From Desertivirga xinjiangensis (GTDB lineage: Bacteria > Bacteroidota > Bacteroidia > Sphingobacteriales > Sphingobacteriaceae), in assembly GCF_024436435.1 (NCBI RefSeq), contig NZ_JAFMZP010000011.1:62001-126000 (forward strand): a stretch of 64,000 bases of DNA. Reading direction: 5' to 3'. Numbering within the stretch: position 1 is the first letter of the stretch; every line of letters starts with the position of its first letter. The translations under genes were made by a program, and so were the position numbers. Shown here piece after piece: positions 27,328-35,964 of the stretch. The notes below the pieces were generated by a model. It saw nothing but the letters and a program-made list of their open reading frames with translations. It searched no databases and was not told the origin of the DNA.

Positions 27328-28659
27328 ATGAGAATATTTTTAAGTATCCTGTTTATTGCAGTGGGAATGATGCTTTTCAATTCCTGCAAAAAAGATGAAG
27401 CCACTAATCCGGGAAATCCTGTTATAACACAAAAAACAGAATTTACGGCTGCGCATTTTGGTGACAGTCTGGAGTTTAAGATTGATGTTTCTGATGCGGA
27501 AGTTCCGCTCTCTACCTTGAAAGCGCGGCTTTATTATAGCGATGATATGGTTTCGGAGACAGTAATCCGTACTAAGACTAACGGCGAATATACCGGTAAG
27601 ATCTATGTTCCATTTTACGTTAATGTACCTAATGGTACGGCTACATTGAAGCTCATTCTTCAGAACACCAATCTGACAATCACTGAAAAGGAAATTGATC
27701 TGCCATTGACCAGGCCTGATTTTCCATATCTGACACTAGTTACCTCAACCGGGGAACATCGAATGGACCGTGTTAATATGTACGAATATGCGGTTACAGA
27801 AGTATTTCCTTCAGCTGTTAATGGTTATATCAAGGCTCCCAAAGTCGGGGCTTCCGGAAATGAGTTGACATTTGGTTGGGAGGACAATGCAATCGCTCTT
27901 GGCTCGATGAACGATATTCCCTTTTCGAATCCGGCAGCAGGTTCGTATTCCATCACTTTCAATACTTTCAATTATCATGCATCACCTTTTATCGTTTATA
28001 AAGTAAACGGCATGCTGATGGACCGGATCGATGATAACCGGTTTAAAGCAGATGTAACACTAACCCAAGGGCAGGAAGTTACCATTGATGGCATCGAAGA
28101 CCTTAGCAGCTGGTATATTGATCCGGATTACTTCAGCAAAGATGCAAGTGGTAAACTTACGTTCCTGCCAATAAGCGGAAAGTACCGTATAACTGCCAAC
28201 TTTATCCTCAAATATTTCATTGTAGAAGCAATGAACGGAACAAATCTGGCCACTTTACAAGCTGATGGAACCGGTGCCCTCTGGATTATCGGAGAAGGTA
28301 TTGGTAAGCCATCCATCGCCACAAACCAGGTAGGCTGGAATACGGATAATGCGCTATGCATGGCACCGGTCGGCAATAAAAAATATCAGATTACTACCGT
28401 GGCTGGTACATCAATTAGAACGGATAATATTAACTTTAAGTTTTTCCATCAGAAAGGATGGGGGGGTGAGTACAAGAACACCGAACTGAGTACAACAAGT
28501 GATGTCATTTTTGTTGGTAGTGGAGGCAGCAGTGGCAGGGATCCAGGAAATCTGGGAATAGTTGCTGGAAAGACCCTGGAAGCTGGTGCAACTTATGTAT
28601 TCACGGTGGACTTAAGCGCCGGGAATGATAAGGCTGTATTGACTGTCACGAAAAAATAA
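27328..28659 (+). CDS. surface glycan-binding lipoprotein (SusE/F-position)
   Basis: 443 aa. Lipoprotein signal MRIFLSILFIAVGMMLFNSC with Cys20, followed by beta-rich domains. No catalytic motif is seen. Its place between GH30 and GH3 and its multi-domain beta architecture match the glycan-binding proteins of such loci; the sequence resembles the DUF5125/DUF5121 type, from memory. The C-terminal part (about 300-443) with TYVFTVDLSAGNDKAVLTVTKK resembles a SusE/SusF C-terminal module. The ATG at 27328 is chosen because it starts the signal peptide. Confidence 0.78.
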   Translation: MRIFLSILFIAVGMMLFNSCKKDEATNPGNPVITQKTEFTAAHFGDSLEFKIDVSDAEVPLSTLKARLYYSDDMVSETVIRTKTNGEYTGKIYVPFYVNVPNGTATLKLILQNTNLTITEKEIDLPLTRPDFPYLTLVTSTGEHRMDRVNMYEYAVTEVFPSAVNGYIKAPKVGASGNELTFGWEDNAIALGSMNDIPFSNPAAGSYSITFNTFNYHASPFIVYKVNGMLMDRIDDNRFKADVTLTQGQEVTIDGIEDLSSWYIDPDYFSKDASGKLTFLPISGKYRITANFILKYFIVEAMNGTNLATLQADGTGALWIIGEGIGKPSIATNQVGWNTDNALCMAPVGNKKYQITTVAGTSIRTDNINFKFFHQKGWGGEYKNTELSTTSDVIFVGSGGSSGRDPGNLGIVAGKTLEAGATYVFTVDLSAGNDKAVLTVTKK

Positions 28660-28696
28660 ATTAAGCCGCAAACACACACTCTGTTAATGATATATT

Positions 28697-30919
28697 ATGT
28701 TTAGATCAGTTAAATCATTTCTAATCCTGTTGCTGATGGGGAGCCTAGGTGCTAAATCGACAGCACAGGAGAACCTGCCCATATATTTAAACGAAGCAAA
28801 ACCCATAGAACAACGTATTGAGGATGCTTTATCCCGAATGACGCTCGAGGAAAAGGTTGCGATGGTTCATGCTCAGTCAAAATTCAGTTCGCCTGGTGTT
28901 CCCCGCTTAGGCATTCCCGAGAATTGGATGACCGACGGACCTCACGGAATCCGTGCCGAAGTTTTTTGGGATAAATGGGACCAGGCTGGCTGGACGAACG
29001 ACTCCTGTATTGCATTTCCTGCCTTAACGTGCCTGGCGGCTTCATGGAACAAAGACATGTCAGCACTTTACGGAAAGGTGATCGGCGAGGAAGCCCGCTA
29101 CCGTAATAAAAACGTACTTCTGGGGCCGGGTGTGAACATTTACCGCACTCCTCTTAATGGGCGTAATTTTGAATACATGGGCGAAGATCCTTTTCTTGCT
29201 TCAAGAATGGTTGTTCCCTATATTCAAGGAGTTCAGGCGAATGGAGTTGCTGCCTGCGTGAAGCATTTTGCTTTAAATAACCAGGAAATAGACCGTCATA
29301 AAGTTAATGTTACGGTGGATGACCGGACTCTTTACGAGATCTACCTGCCTGCGTTTAAAGCGGCAGTTCAGGAAGGTAAGGCCTGGGCAATTATGGGAGC
29401 GTACAATAGGTACAAAGGACAATGGGCCTGCCAGAACCAGTTTTTGTTAAACGATATCCTTCGCGGGGAATGGAAATTCGACGGGGTGGTTGTATCCGAC
29501 TGGGGTGGTGTAAATGATACCAAACAAGCTATTTATCATGGTTTGGATATGGAATTTGGTTCATGGACAGATGGTCTTACTATGGGTGCCTCTAACGCTT
29601 ACGACAATTATTATCTGGCTAATCCTTTCCTTAAATTGTTAAGATCTGGCGAAGTCAAAGAAGAAGAACTAAATAAAAAAGTGCGAAATATCCTTCGATT
29701 GGTTTTCCGTACCAACATGAACACTAAGCGGCCTTATGGGTCGTTTGGGACGGCAGAACATGCTTCGGCTGGTCGTAAGATTGCAGAGGAAGGGATAGTG
29801 TTATTAAAAAACAACAACAACACACTCCCAATTAACTTTTCAAAAGCAAAGAAGATTGCTGTAATCGGTGAAAACGCTATTAAGGTGATGACTGTTGGCG
29901 GTGGAAGTTCTTCTTTAAAAGCAAAATACGAGATCTCTCCACTGGACGGTATTAAAAATCGTATAGGCAAAGAGGCGGAGGTCGTTTTTGCAAGAGGTTA
30001 TGTTGGGGAGAAGTCAAAAGCGCAGGACGGATTGAGCACAGGCCAGAATCTTGCAGACAATCGTTCCGCTGATCAGTTGATCAAAGAAGCAGTTGATTTA
30101 GCAAAGACTGCAGATTTCGTTGTGTTTGTTGGTGGCTTAAACAAAAATGATGGACAGGACAGCGAAGGAAACGACCGCAAGTCTCTTGGATTGCCTTACA
30201 GCCAGGACAAACTAATCAGTGCCCTGGCTAAAGCAAATAAGAACCTGGCTGTTGTGATGATCTCAGGAAATGCAGTGGCCATGCCATGGGTAAATGAAGT
30301 GCCATCCATTGTTCAAGGCTGGTACCTTGGTACAGAAGCTGGAAATGCCCTGGCCTCGGTTTTAGTCGGCGATGTGAACCCATCAGGAAAATTACCCTTT
30401 ACCTTCCCGGCTAAGCTTGATGATAATGGTGCGCATAAGTTAGGTGTTTATCCTGGAAATGGCGAGCAGACCTACAACGAGGGTATCTTTGTAGGGTATC
30501 GTTGGGCCGATAAGCACGGCACCAAACCTTTATTCAGTTTTGGTCATGGCTTAAGCTATACAAGCTTTGAATACGGCAAAGTAATCGCCAATAAAAAAGA
30601 TCTGGCTGAAGATGGCAAGATCACGTTTTCTGTTGAAGTGAAAAATACAGGAAAACGCGAGGGGCAGGAGATTGTGCAGTTATATATCAATGATGTGAAA
30701 TCGTCAGTGCCTCGTCCTGTAAAGGAGCTGAAAGCTTTTGAGAAAGTTAGCTTAAAAGCAGGCGAAACGAAGACGGTTAAGTTTACTATCGATAAAACTG
30801 CCCTAAGTTTCTTTGATGCCGCTAAACATGATTGGGTTGCCGAGCCGGGAGATTTCAGGGCTTTGGTTGGTGCATCTTCAGCGGATATCCGCCAGTCAAT
30901 TGGTTTCAGGTTAAAATAA
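28697..30919 (+). CDS. glycoside hydrolase family 3 beta-glucosidase
   Basis: 740 aa. A Sec signal peptide (ends near STAQ) makes it periplasmic. N-terminal (beta/alpha)8 domain with nucleophile Asp in VVSDWGG near residue 268 and the KHFALNNQE motif near 193; second alpha/beta sandwich domain around residues 360-600; C-terminal fibronectin-III-like domain. It would cleave oligosaccharides released by the GH30 enzyme to glucose. Last gene of the locus, followed by a strong terminator. Confidence 0.95.
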   Translation: MFRSVKSFLILLLMGSLGAKSTAQENLPIYLNEAKPIEQRIEDALSRMTLEEKVAMVHAQSKFSSPGVPRLGIPENWMTDGPHGIRAEVFWDKWDQAGWTNDSCIAFPALTCLAASWNKDMSALYGKVIGEEARYRNKNVLLGPGVNIYRTPLNGRNFEYMGEDPFLASRMVVPYIQGVQANGVAACVKHFALNNQEIDRHKVNVTVDDRTLYEIYLPAFKAAVQEGKAWAIMGAYNRYKGQWACQNQFLLNDILRGEWKFDGVVVSDWGGVNDTKQAIYHGLDMEFGSWTDGLTMGASNAYDNYYLANPFLKLLRSGEVKEEELNKKVRNILRLVFRTNMNTKRPYGSFGTAEHASAGRKIAEEGIVLLKNNNNTLPINFSKAKKIAVIGENAIKVMTVGGGSSSLKAKYEISPLDGIKNRIGKEAEVVFARGYVGEKSKAQDGLSTGQNLADNRSADQLIKEAVDLAKTADFVVFVGGLNKNDGQDSEGNDRKSLGLPYSQDKLISALAKANKNLAVVMISGNAVAMPWVNEVPSIVQGWYLGTEAGNALASVLVGDVNPSGKLPFTFPAKLDDNGAHKLGVYPGNGEQTYNEGIFVGYRWADKHGTKPLFSFGHGLSYTSFEYGKVIANKKDLAEDGKITFSVEVKNTGKREGQEIVQLYINDVKSSVPRPVKELKAFEKVSLKAGETKTVKFTIDKTALSFFDAAKHDWVAEPGDFRALVGASSADIRQSIGFRLK

Positions 30920-30947
30920 CATATAGCGGTCGCATTGACTGGGTTTA

Positions 30948-30987
30948 TAACAGAAAAAGCCACTAGTAAGGGTGGCTTTTTCTGTTA
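30948..30987. terminator. bidirectional terminator ending the glycan locus
   Basis: A perfect 16-bp inverted repeat, TAACAGAAAAAGCCAC (30948-30963) and its complement (30972-30987), with an 8-base loop. Each side ends in a T-rich run when read outward. It separates the GH3 gene from the convergent MpaB-like gene. Confidence 0.92.
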
Positions 30988-30996
30988 GCGAAAAGT

Positions 30997-31755
30997 TTAG
31001 TCTATGTCCAGATCGCTGATCTGTTGCTTGTACTCCTGAGGGAGGATCATGTTCCTGATAAATCCCTGAAGTTTGAGCTTCCCCGATATTTTGTATATTC
31101 TTAATAAGGGCCTCAGTAAACCCGCTTTTTTCAGCATTAAGAGTTGCTGTACTGTTTCAGGAATTACCATGGCCTGTGCTTGTTTCAATAGCTCGTACCT
31201 TGAAAAGCCAAGATGTTTACGGTATTGCTTGTACAAATCGGTCGTTAATTTGCCCGCGACCAGGTCTTGCTGAAGGTGTTTTCTCCGGGCAATTTGCCAT
31301 GCGGTATGATCTGCCGGCAAACCGGGAATATTCATTCGAAGGCCAACACGCTTAAATACCTCGAAGATCTCGGCTTTTTCCTTTTTTGTGAGTTCCCTTT
31401 CCAGTACCTCAAACGACCGTATGGAGTAGTCGATTAGCATAAACAATACATCCCGGTATGCCCAGTCTGGGATCCGGTCGGCCCTCGATGCTTCTACCGA
31501 TTTATGGATCGCCGTGATTTTATCAATAGCGGCTAATGCACCGTTGTAATCCGAAAATATAATTTGCCTCGCATAGGATACTGTAGAAAAGAGCCTTCCC
31601 AACGGATCACCGGGCAGTCGACCCGTAAAATAAAGCCAGTCGACCGCTTTGTTAAAGGCAAACTCAGCCGAGGCACCGGCGAAAATGAAAAGGATGGTAT
31701 CTCCTTTGCCCCAGATCCTGCGTATAATCGAATCTTTTTCTACAAAAAAAGTCAT
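30997..31755 (-). CDS. MpaB-like (DUF2236) oxygenase-family protein
   Basis: 252 aa, mostly helical. The opening FVEKDSIIRRIWGKGDTILFIFAGASAE and the central LPADHTAWQIARRKHL resemble the DUF2236 / MpaB family, whose studied members include the latex-clearing protein and fungal MpaB. Function here is unknown, and no redox cofactor motif can be proven. It follows a DUF2809 gene by 5 bases on the same strand, so the pair is likely an operon. Confidence 0.75.
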   Translation of the reverse strand: MTFFVEKDSIIRRIWGKGDTILFIFAGASAEFAFNKAVDWLYFTGRLPGDPLGRLFSTVSYARQIIFSDYNGALAAIDKITAIHKSVEASRADRIPDWAYRDVLFMLIDYSIRSFEVLERELTKKEKAEIFEVFKRVGLRMNIPGLPADHTAWQIARRKHLQQDLVAGKLTTDLYKQYRKHLGFSRYELLKQAQAMVIPETVQQLLMLKKAGLLRPLLRIYKISGKLKLQGFIRNMILPQEYKQQISDLDID

Positions 31756-31760
31756 AGAGC

Positions 31761-32159
31761 TTAACTGTTTATGATCGCTTTTCTCCTGTGAGCCGCAGGC
31801 CTTTGCTTTTCGACCACCAGCACAATCAGAATTCCCAATGTATATGCCAGAATATCAATCCAGGTGAAATAATTACCTATGATAGTATTGGCGATTGTAG
31901 AATGTGCCAGTCCCAGATGCTGAACAATATTGAGGTACTGCAGCGTTTCTACCAGGTAGGAGAAAGCGAGGACGGACAGAGCTGTTCTGGTTATCGCCGA
32001 ATTAAAGAAGCTTCTGACGCCGCAATACAAAAAGATTACAACCAGCAGATCTCCAATATAGGGCCTCACAATATCATCGTGAACAAAGGCAGTAATAATG
32101 ATCTCGATAATGAATAGTGTGATGAAGAGAATAAAATAAGTTATTTTAAAAGTGATCAT
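31761..32159 (-). CDS. DUF2809-type small membrane protein
   Basis: 132 aa with four predicted membrane helices and a charged C-terminal tail (EKQRPAAHRRK). The pattern, including RPYIGDLLVVIFLYCGVRSF and YLVETLQYLNI, matches DUF2809, a VanZ-like family of unknown function. It lies 5 bases upstream of the MpaB-like gene and is expected to be co-transcribed with it. Confidence 0.8.
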   Translation of the reverse strand: MITFKITYFILFITLFIIEIIITAFVHDDIVRPYIGDLLVVIFLYCGVRSFFNSAITRTALSVLAFSYLVETLQYLNIVQHLGLAHSTIANTIIGNYFTWIDILAYTLGILIVLVVEKQRPAAHRRKAIINS

Positions 32160-32283
32160 ATATACAGTGTTTTACCGGAGCTAACCCGGACTTGATTAGA
32201 GAAGAGGCACAAGTTGGCAAGATTTCGTATAGGTTAAGTGCTGCCATTTAATCTTCAGGCAGCTTATGCTGCTTGTTGAAAAA

Positions 32284-33636
32284 CTATTTTTTGACCCAGT
32301 CAATTTTGGCCGACAGATACATCATTACCGCTACCGTTATGAACAGGCCCACACTTCCAAAAAGTAAAGCCAGATCTTGTAATTGGATGATGACGAATAT
32401 GAACCCATAAAAAATACTGAGTATACCTGAAAAGATGATTGCTGGTTTTTTGCTTCTGAGCAGGGCAGTTATAAACGAGCCGATAAGAAGCACTGTTGCT
32501 ACGGAAGCGATCAGATACGCCAGGCTAAATCCGACCCGCTCTGAAAAGGACAGGAGCAAGGCATAATAGATAATCATGGCTGCACCGATAAGTACATACT
32601 GCAGTAAATGGACTTTTTTCTTATGAAGCAGCTCAGTAAAAAAGAGTGATATAAATGTCAGCAAAATGATCAGTATGGAATACTTTGCAGATCTCATAGT
32701 CTTCTGATACTGATCTACAGGCAATATAAATTTAACTCCAAAAGATCCCTCTTTCCCCGGCTTACTTAACACGGTATTTTGATCGGTCCATTGCTGCGGG
32801 AATGGCCGGTTGAAATAGGGCATTTTCCACAGCGCTGTAAACCCGTCAGGCGTGATTTTCCGGTTTTCTGGGAGGTAACGCCCGGTAAAACTAGGGTTGC
32901 CCCATCCTCCCTCGATCTTTACTGTAGTACTCTTGCCCAAATGCAGAAAATTAAGTTCACTGCTTCCCCTCAAATCCAAATCAAAACTAAAGTGGAGTGC
33001 TGTATGTTTTAAAGCGCTAAGGTCCGGCAGAATAATTAAGTTATTGCTGAACAGATTAAGGGAGCTAAAATCAGGTTCCACATTGTACACTGAATCGCCG
33101 AGCTTAATTGATGGATTGTTCTTCAAGCCTTTCAAATCGCTTAGGCCGATGGCTAGCTTGACTTTGTCCCACTGAATAAGTTCAGGGTTGATCCCTGATT
33201 TTTTTAGTTCAAGACGGCCGAAGTTTCCGGCAACTTTTATCCGGGTATTATAGACAACGGCATCAAATATGCCTCTTTTCAATAATTGAGGATCTGCCTT
33301 ACTTGAGATGTCCAGGTTTTCGGGTAGAAGGTAAATATTGGTGAGGCCTTCCTTGTAGGAGATCTTTCCGGTGGCGTCCTTCTGGCTTACCAGGGTTTTA
33401 TAAGGCAGCACCATAACCGGGCCTTCTACTAGCTGGCTTCCGGCCCATTTGTCTGAGATCTCTGCGATAACTTCATCTTGTCTGCCCTGCCGTTCAAGGA
33501 TCAGATCCTGAAGCCAGCTAGATGGGATAAGGAGGAGTAAAGTAAGTATTCCAATTAATACTAATTTAATTAAAACTGCAGTCCCTGGTTTGTCGGGCCC
33601 ATTCTCTGTTGTGTGGTGTTCAAATTTTATTTCCAT
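32284..33636 (-). CDS. creD: inner membrane protein CreD
   Basis: 450 aa. One N-terminal membrane helix (about 22-42), a large periplasmic domain, then five or six membrane helices from about residue 310. Family features: LLIPSSWLQDLILERQGRQDEVIAEISDKW near the start and FTELLHKKKVHLLQY later. CreD is linked to envelope stress and beta-lactam response in some bacteria; no creBC genes are here. The small winged-helix gene directly upstream on the same strand is its probable regulator. Confidence 0.93.
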   Translation of the reverse strand: MEIKFEHHTTENGPDKPGTAVLIKLVLIGILTLLLLIPSSWLQDLILERQGRQDEVIAEISDKWAGSQLVEGPVMVLPYKTLVSQKDATGKISYKEGLTNIYLLPENLDISSKADPQLLKRGIFDAVVYNTRIKVAGNFGRLELKKSGINPELIQWDKVKLAIGLSDLKGLKNNPSIKLGDSVYNVEPDFSSLNLFSNNLIILPDLSALKHTALHFSFDLDLRGSSELNFLHLGKSTTVKIEGGWGNPSFTGRYLPENRKITPDGFTALWKMPYFNRPFPQQWTDQNTVLSKPGKEGSFGVKFILPVDQYQKTMRSAKYSILIILLTFISLFFTELLHKKKVHLLQYVLIGAAMIIYYALLLSFSERVGFSLAYLIASVATVLLIGSFITALLRSKKPAIIFSGILSIFYGFIFVIIQLQDLALLFGSVGLFITVAVMMYLSAKIDWVKK

Positions 33637-33687
33637 GATAATGATATTAAAGTACTTTGTTTTTCAAAGTATTTGAATAAAAAAATA

Positions 33688-33990
33688 TTAATGTTTCTGT
33701 TGTTTAATTAAGTTTTCCAGTGCCTCAAGATGTTTTTTAAAGGCTTCGCGCCCCAGCTTCGAGGCAATATATTGGGTATTAGGTTTGCGGCCGATAAAAC
33801 TTTTGTTCACGGTAATGTATTGCTCTTTTTCCAGAGCTTTAAGATGAGAAGCCAGATTTCCATCAGTCACATTCAGCAGGTCTTTCAGTGAATTGAAATC
33901 ATAGCTGTCGTTTGCAACCAGCACGCTCATTATCTGCAGGCGTATCCGGTTTTCAAAAGCTTTATCAAACTGTTCTAAGGATATCTTCAC
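33688..33990 (-). CDS. winged-helix transcriptional regulator
   Basis: 100 aa, a bare winged helix-turn-helix of the MarR/ArsR-like (HTH_27) type: NRIRLQIMSVLVANDSYDF, LKDLLNVTDGNLASHLKALE (recognition helix), and the wing INKSFIGRKPNTQY-like strand (ITVNKSFIGRKPNTQY). Its start overlaps the stop of the membrane protein gene upstream by 4 bases (ATGA), so they are translationally coupled; creD follows 51 bases downstream. Confidence 0.88.
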   Translation of the reverse strand: MKISLEQFDKAFENRIRLQIMSVLVANDSYDFNSLKDLLNVTDGNLASHLKALEKEQYITVNKSFIGRKPNTQYIASKLGREAFKKHLEALENLIKQQKH

Positions 33991-34607
33991 TGATTGTATT
34001 TAAAATGCATGATGGAACCGTACAAAATATGCAGTAAACCAAAACCGATGATCCAAAAAACAAGGCCATAGCCTGGAATTAAAGCTGCCAGTAAACCAAG
34101 GATGATTTCGCAGAAACCAAGCCACTTAACGTCGGAGAACGTATAATGGCTTCCTGCAACCAATGCAAGTCCGTAAAACAGAAGGCATGAGGAAGCTATC
34201 ATTCCAAAATAACCTCTGGAAATTAAGATAATAATATACAAACCTCCGGTGATCAGGGGAAATGCCAGATTGATCAGTAAACGCCTGCTTACAGGGTTCC
34301 AAAAGTTTTCACCCTTTTTCCGTGCCTGTCGTACAGTTAACCAAACGCCTGTTGCCAGGGACAAGACAAGTACCACTGTCGCCACCAGAAACAAGGGCCA
34401 CCATATCGTGGGATCGTTCACATAATAATCCCTGAATAAGAGTCCGCTGTTCTCTGTATAAACCAGTTTATAACCGATAAAGGCTCCTATCAGCGCATAA
34501 ATACCCGCCATTATCCCAGATAACCCGCTTAATGATATAAACTTGGTAGAGCGCTCCATTAAATTTCTGATGGAACTTAGCTCGGAATAGATATCGTCTT
34601 CTTTCAT
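33987..34607 (-). CDS. six-helix membrane protein of unknown function
   Basis: 206 aa with about six membrane helices, a hydrophilic N-terminus (MKEDDIYSELSSIRNLMERS) and no known catalytic motif. Coupled by a 4-base overlap to the winged-helix regulator, with creD beyond. The regulator may act on this three-gene unit. Proteins in this position are common in Bacteroidota but uncharacterised. It is divergent from the DUF4143 ATPase; the palindrome at 34679-34725 lies between them. Confidence 0.75.
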   Translation of the reverse strand: MKEDDIYSELSSIRNLMERSTKFISLSGLSGIMAGIYALIGAFIGYKLVYTENSGLLFRDYYVNDPTIWWPLFLVATVVLVLSLATGVWLTVRQARKKGENFWNPVSRRLLINLAFPLITGGLYIIILISRGYFGMIASSCLLFYGLALVAGSHYTFSDVKWLGFCEIILGLLAALIPGYGLVFWIIGFGLLHILYGSIMHFKYNQ

Positions 34608-34678
34608 GTAAAAGGACTTTGAACTACAAAGTAAGGAAGAATAATTTATACTTGCAATATTAAATGACCTGGGCCTCT

Positions 34679-34725
34679 GTATTTCTTACAATTTCGGAAT
34701 CTGAATCCTAAATTGTAAGAAATAC
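34679..34725. promoter_or_regulatory. 16-bp perfect inverted repeat upstream of the DUF4143 ATPase
   Basis: GTATTTCTTACAATTT (34679-34694) and its exact reverse complement (34710-34725) are separated by 15 bases. The right arm ends one base before a -7 box TATCTTTG (34727-34734). Length and location suit an operator controlling the ATPase, possibly also the divergent gene. A hairpin in DNA or RNA is the alternative. Confidence 0.7.
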
Positions 34726-34737
34726 GTATCTTTGAAT

Positions 34738-35892
34738 ATGATAGAACGTACCGCTACAGCGGAATTAAAACTTCTCGCGCGGCAATTCAAAACTGTTGCA
34801 ATCATCGGGCCGCGCCAATCAGGAAAAACCACCTTAGCAAGAGCTGTCTTTCCTGATAAAAAATATGTATCTCTGGAGAATCCTGATTTGAGATTGTTTG
34901 CTACAGATGATCCGCGAGGCTTCCTGGAGCAGTATCAAGAAGGTGCCATTTTTGATGAAGCTCAGCGCGTGCCTCAACTATTCTCATATCTTCAACAGAT
35001 TCTCGACGAAAGCACAGAAAAAGGCAAGTTTATATTAACGGGATCAAATAATTTCTTGTTGCAGGAAAATATCTCACAAAGCCTGGCTGGCAGGATTGGA
35101 TATTTATTTCTTCTTCCGTTCGCCACAGAAGAGATCGGGAAAGCTGCCAGATCGCCTCAAACTGTAGAAGAAGTCTTATTTAAGGGGGGCTATCCTCCGA
35201 TATACGACAATGATATACCACCAAACAAATGGCTTCCCAATTATATTCGAACCTATGTGGAGCGCGATGTACGACAGATCAAGAATATCAGCGACTTAAA
35301 TTCTTTCGAAAGGTTTGTAAAGTTATGTGCCGGACGGATCGGGCAGTTGCTCAATCTGAGCAGCCTGGCAGTGGAAACAGGGGTAGACAGTAAAACGATC
35401 TCATCATGGATGAGCGTGCTGGAAAGTAGTTTTATCGTTCATTTATTAAAGCCGCATTACAATAATTTCAGCAAACGAATTGTAAAAATGCCCAAACTGT
35501 ACTTCAATGATACAGGATTAGCTTGCTCTCTATTAGGTATTAACAATTCAGAGCAACTGTTAACGCATCCACTGAAAGGAAGCCTGTTTGAAAACTATGT
35601 CATTACCGATTTGATCAAATCAAGATACAACAGGAATGAAGCATTGAACCTTTATTTTTGGCGGGATAATGCAGGTAACGAAATGGATATCGTAATTGAC
35701 AAGGGCACGGAACTTTATCCCATAGAAATAAAGGCGGGTAAAACTATAACACCCGACTATTTTAAAAATTTCAAATTTTGGAAGAAAATAACTGGCTTTG
35801 AAGGGGGAATTGTTATTTATGCGGGAAAAGAAATGCAAAAAAGAAGCAATGGTATACAGGTAATTCCATGGAATGAAAAGCTACCGGTATAG
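34738..35892 (+). CDS. AAA ATPase with DUF4143 domain
   Basis: 384 aa. Walker A GPRQSGKTTLAR near residues 24-35, then GAIFDEAQRVPQLF (Walker B, near 78) and ILTGSNNFLL (sensor 1). The C-terminal DUF4143 domain includes YFNDTGLACSLLGI and a restriction-endonuclease-like fold with ENYVITDLIKSRYN and the D...EIKAGK nuclease-like core near 315-335. The role of the family is not settled; many are solitary, horizontally moved genes. The ATG at 34738 starts MIERTATAEL and lies 3 bases after a -7 box, so the mRNA may be leaderless. Confidence 0.88.
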   Translation: MIERTATAELKLLARQFKTVAIIGPRQSGKTTLARAVFPDKKYVSLENPDLRLFATDDPRGFLEQYQEGAIFDEAQRVPQLFSYLQQILDESTEKGKFILTGSNNFLLQENISQSLAGRIGYLFLLPFATEEIGKAARSPQTVEEVLFKGGYPPIYDNDIPPNKWLPNYIRTYVERDVRQIKNISDLNSFERFVKLCAGRIGQLLNLSSLAVETGVDSKTISSWMSVLESSFIVHLLKPHYNNFSKRIVKMPKLYFNDTGLACSLLGINNSEQLLTHPLKGSLFENYVITDLIKSRYNRNEALNLYFWRDNAGNEMDIVIDKGTELYPIEIKAGKTITPDYFKNFKFWKKITGFEGGIVIYAGKEMQKRSNGIQVIPWNEKLPV

Positions 35893-35964
35893 ATCTATGA
35901 AAGAACCTATTCACTCCTAGGTTGCATATTTAGTGTTCAATTAACTTTACCCTCTGGTTTTATT

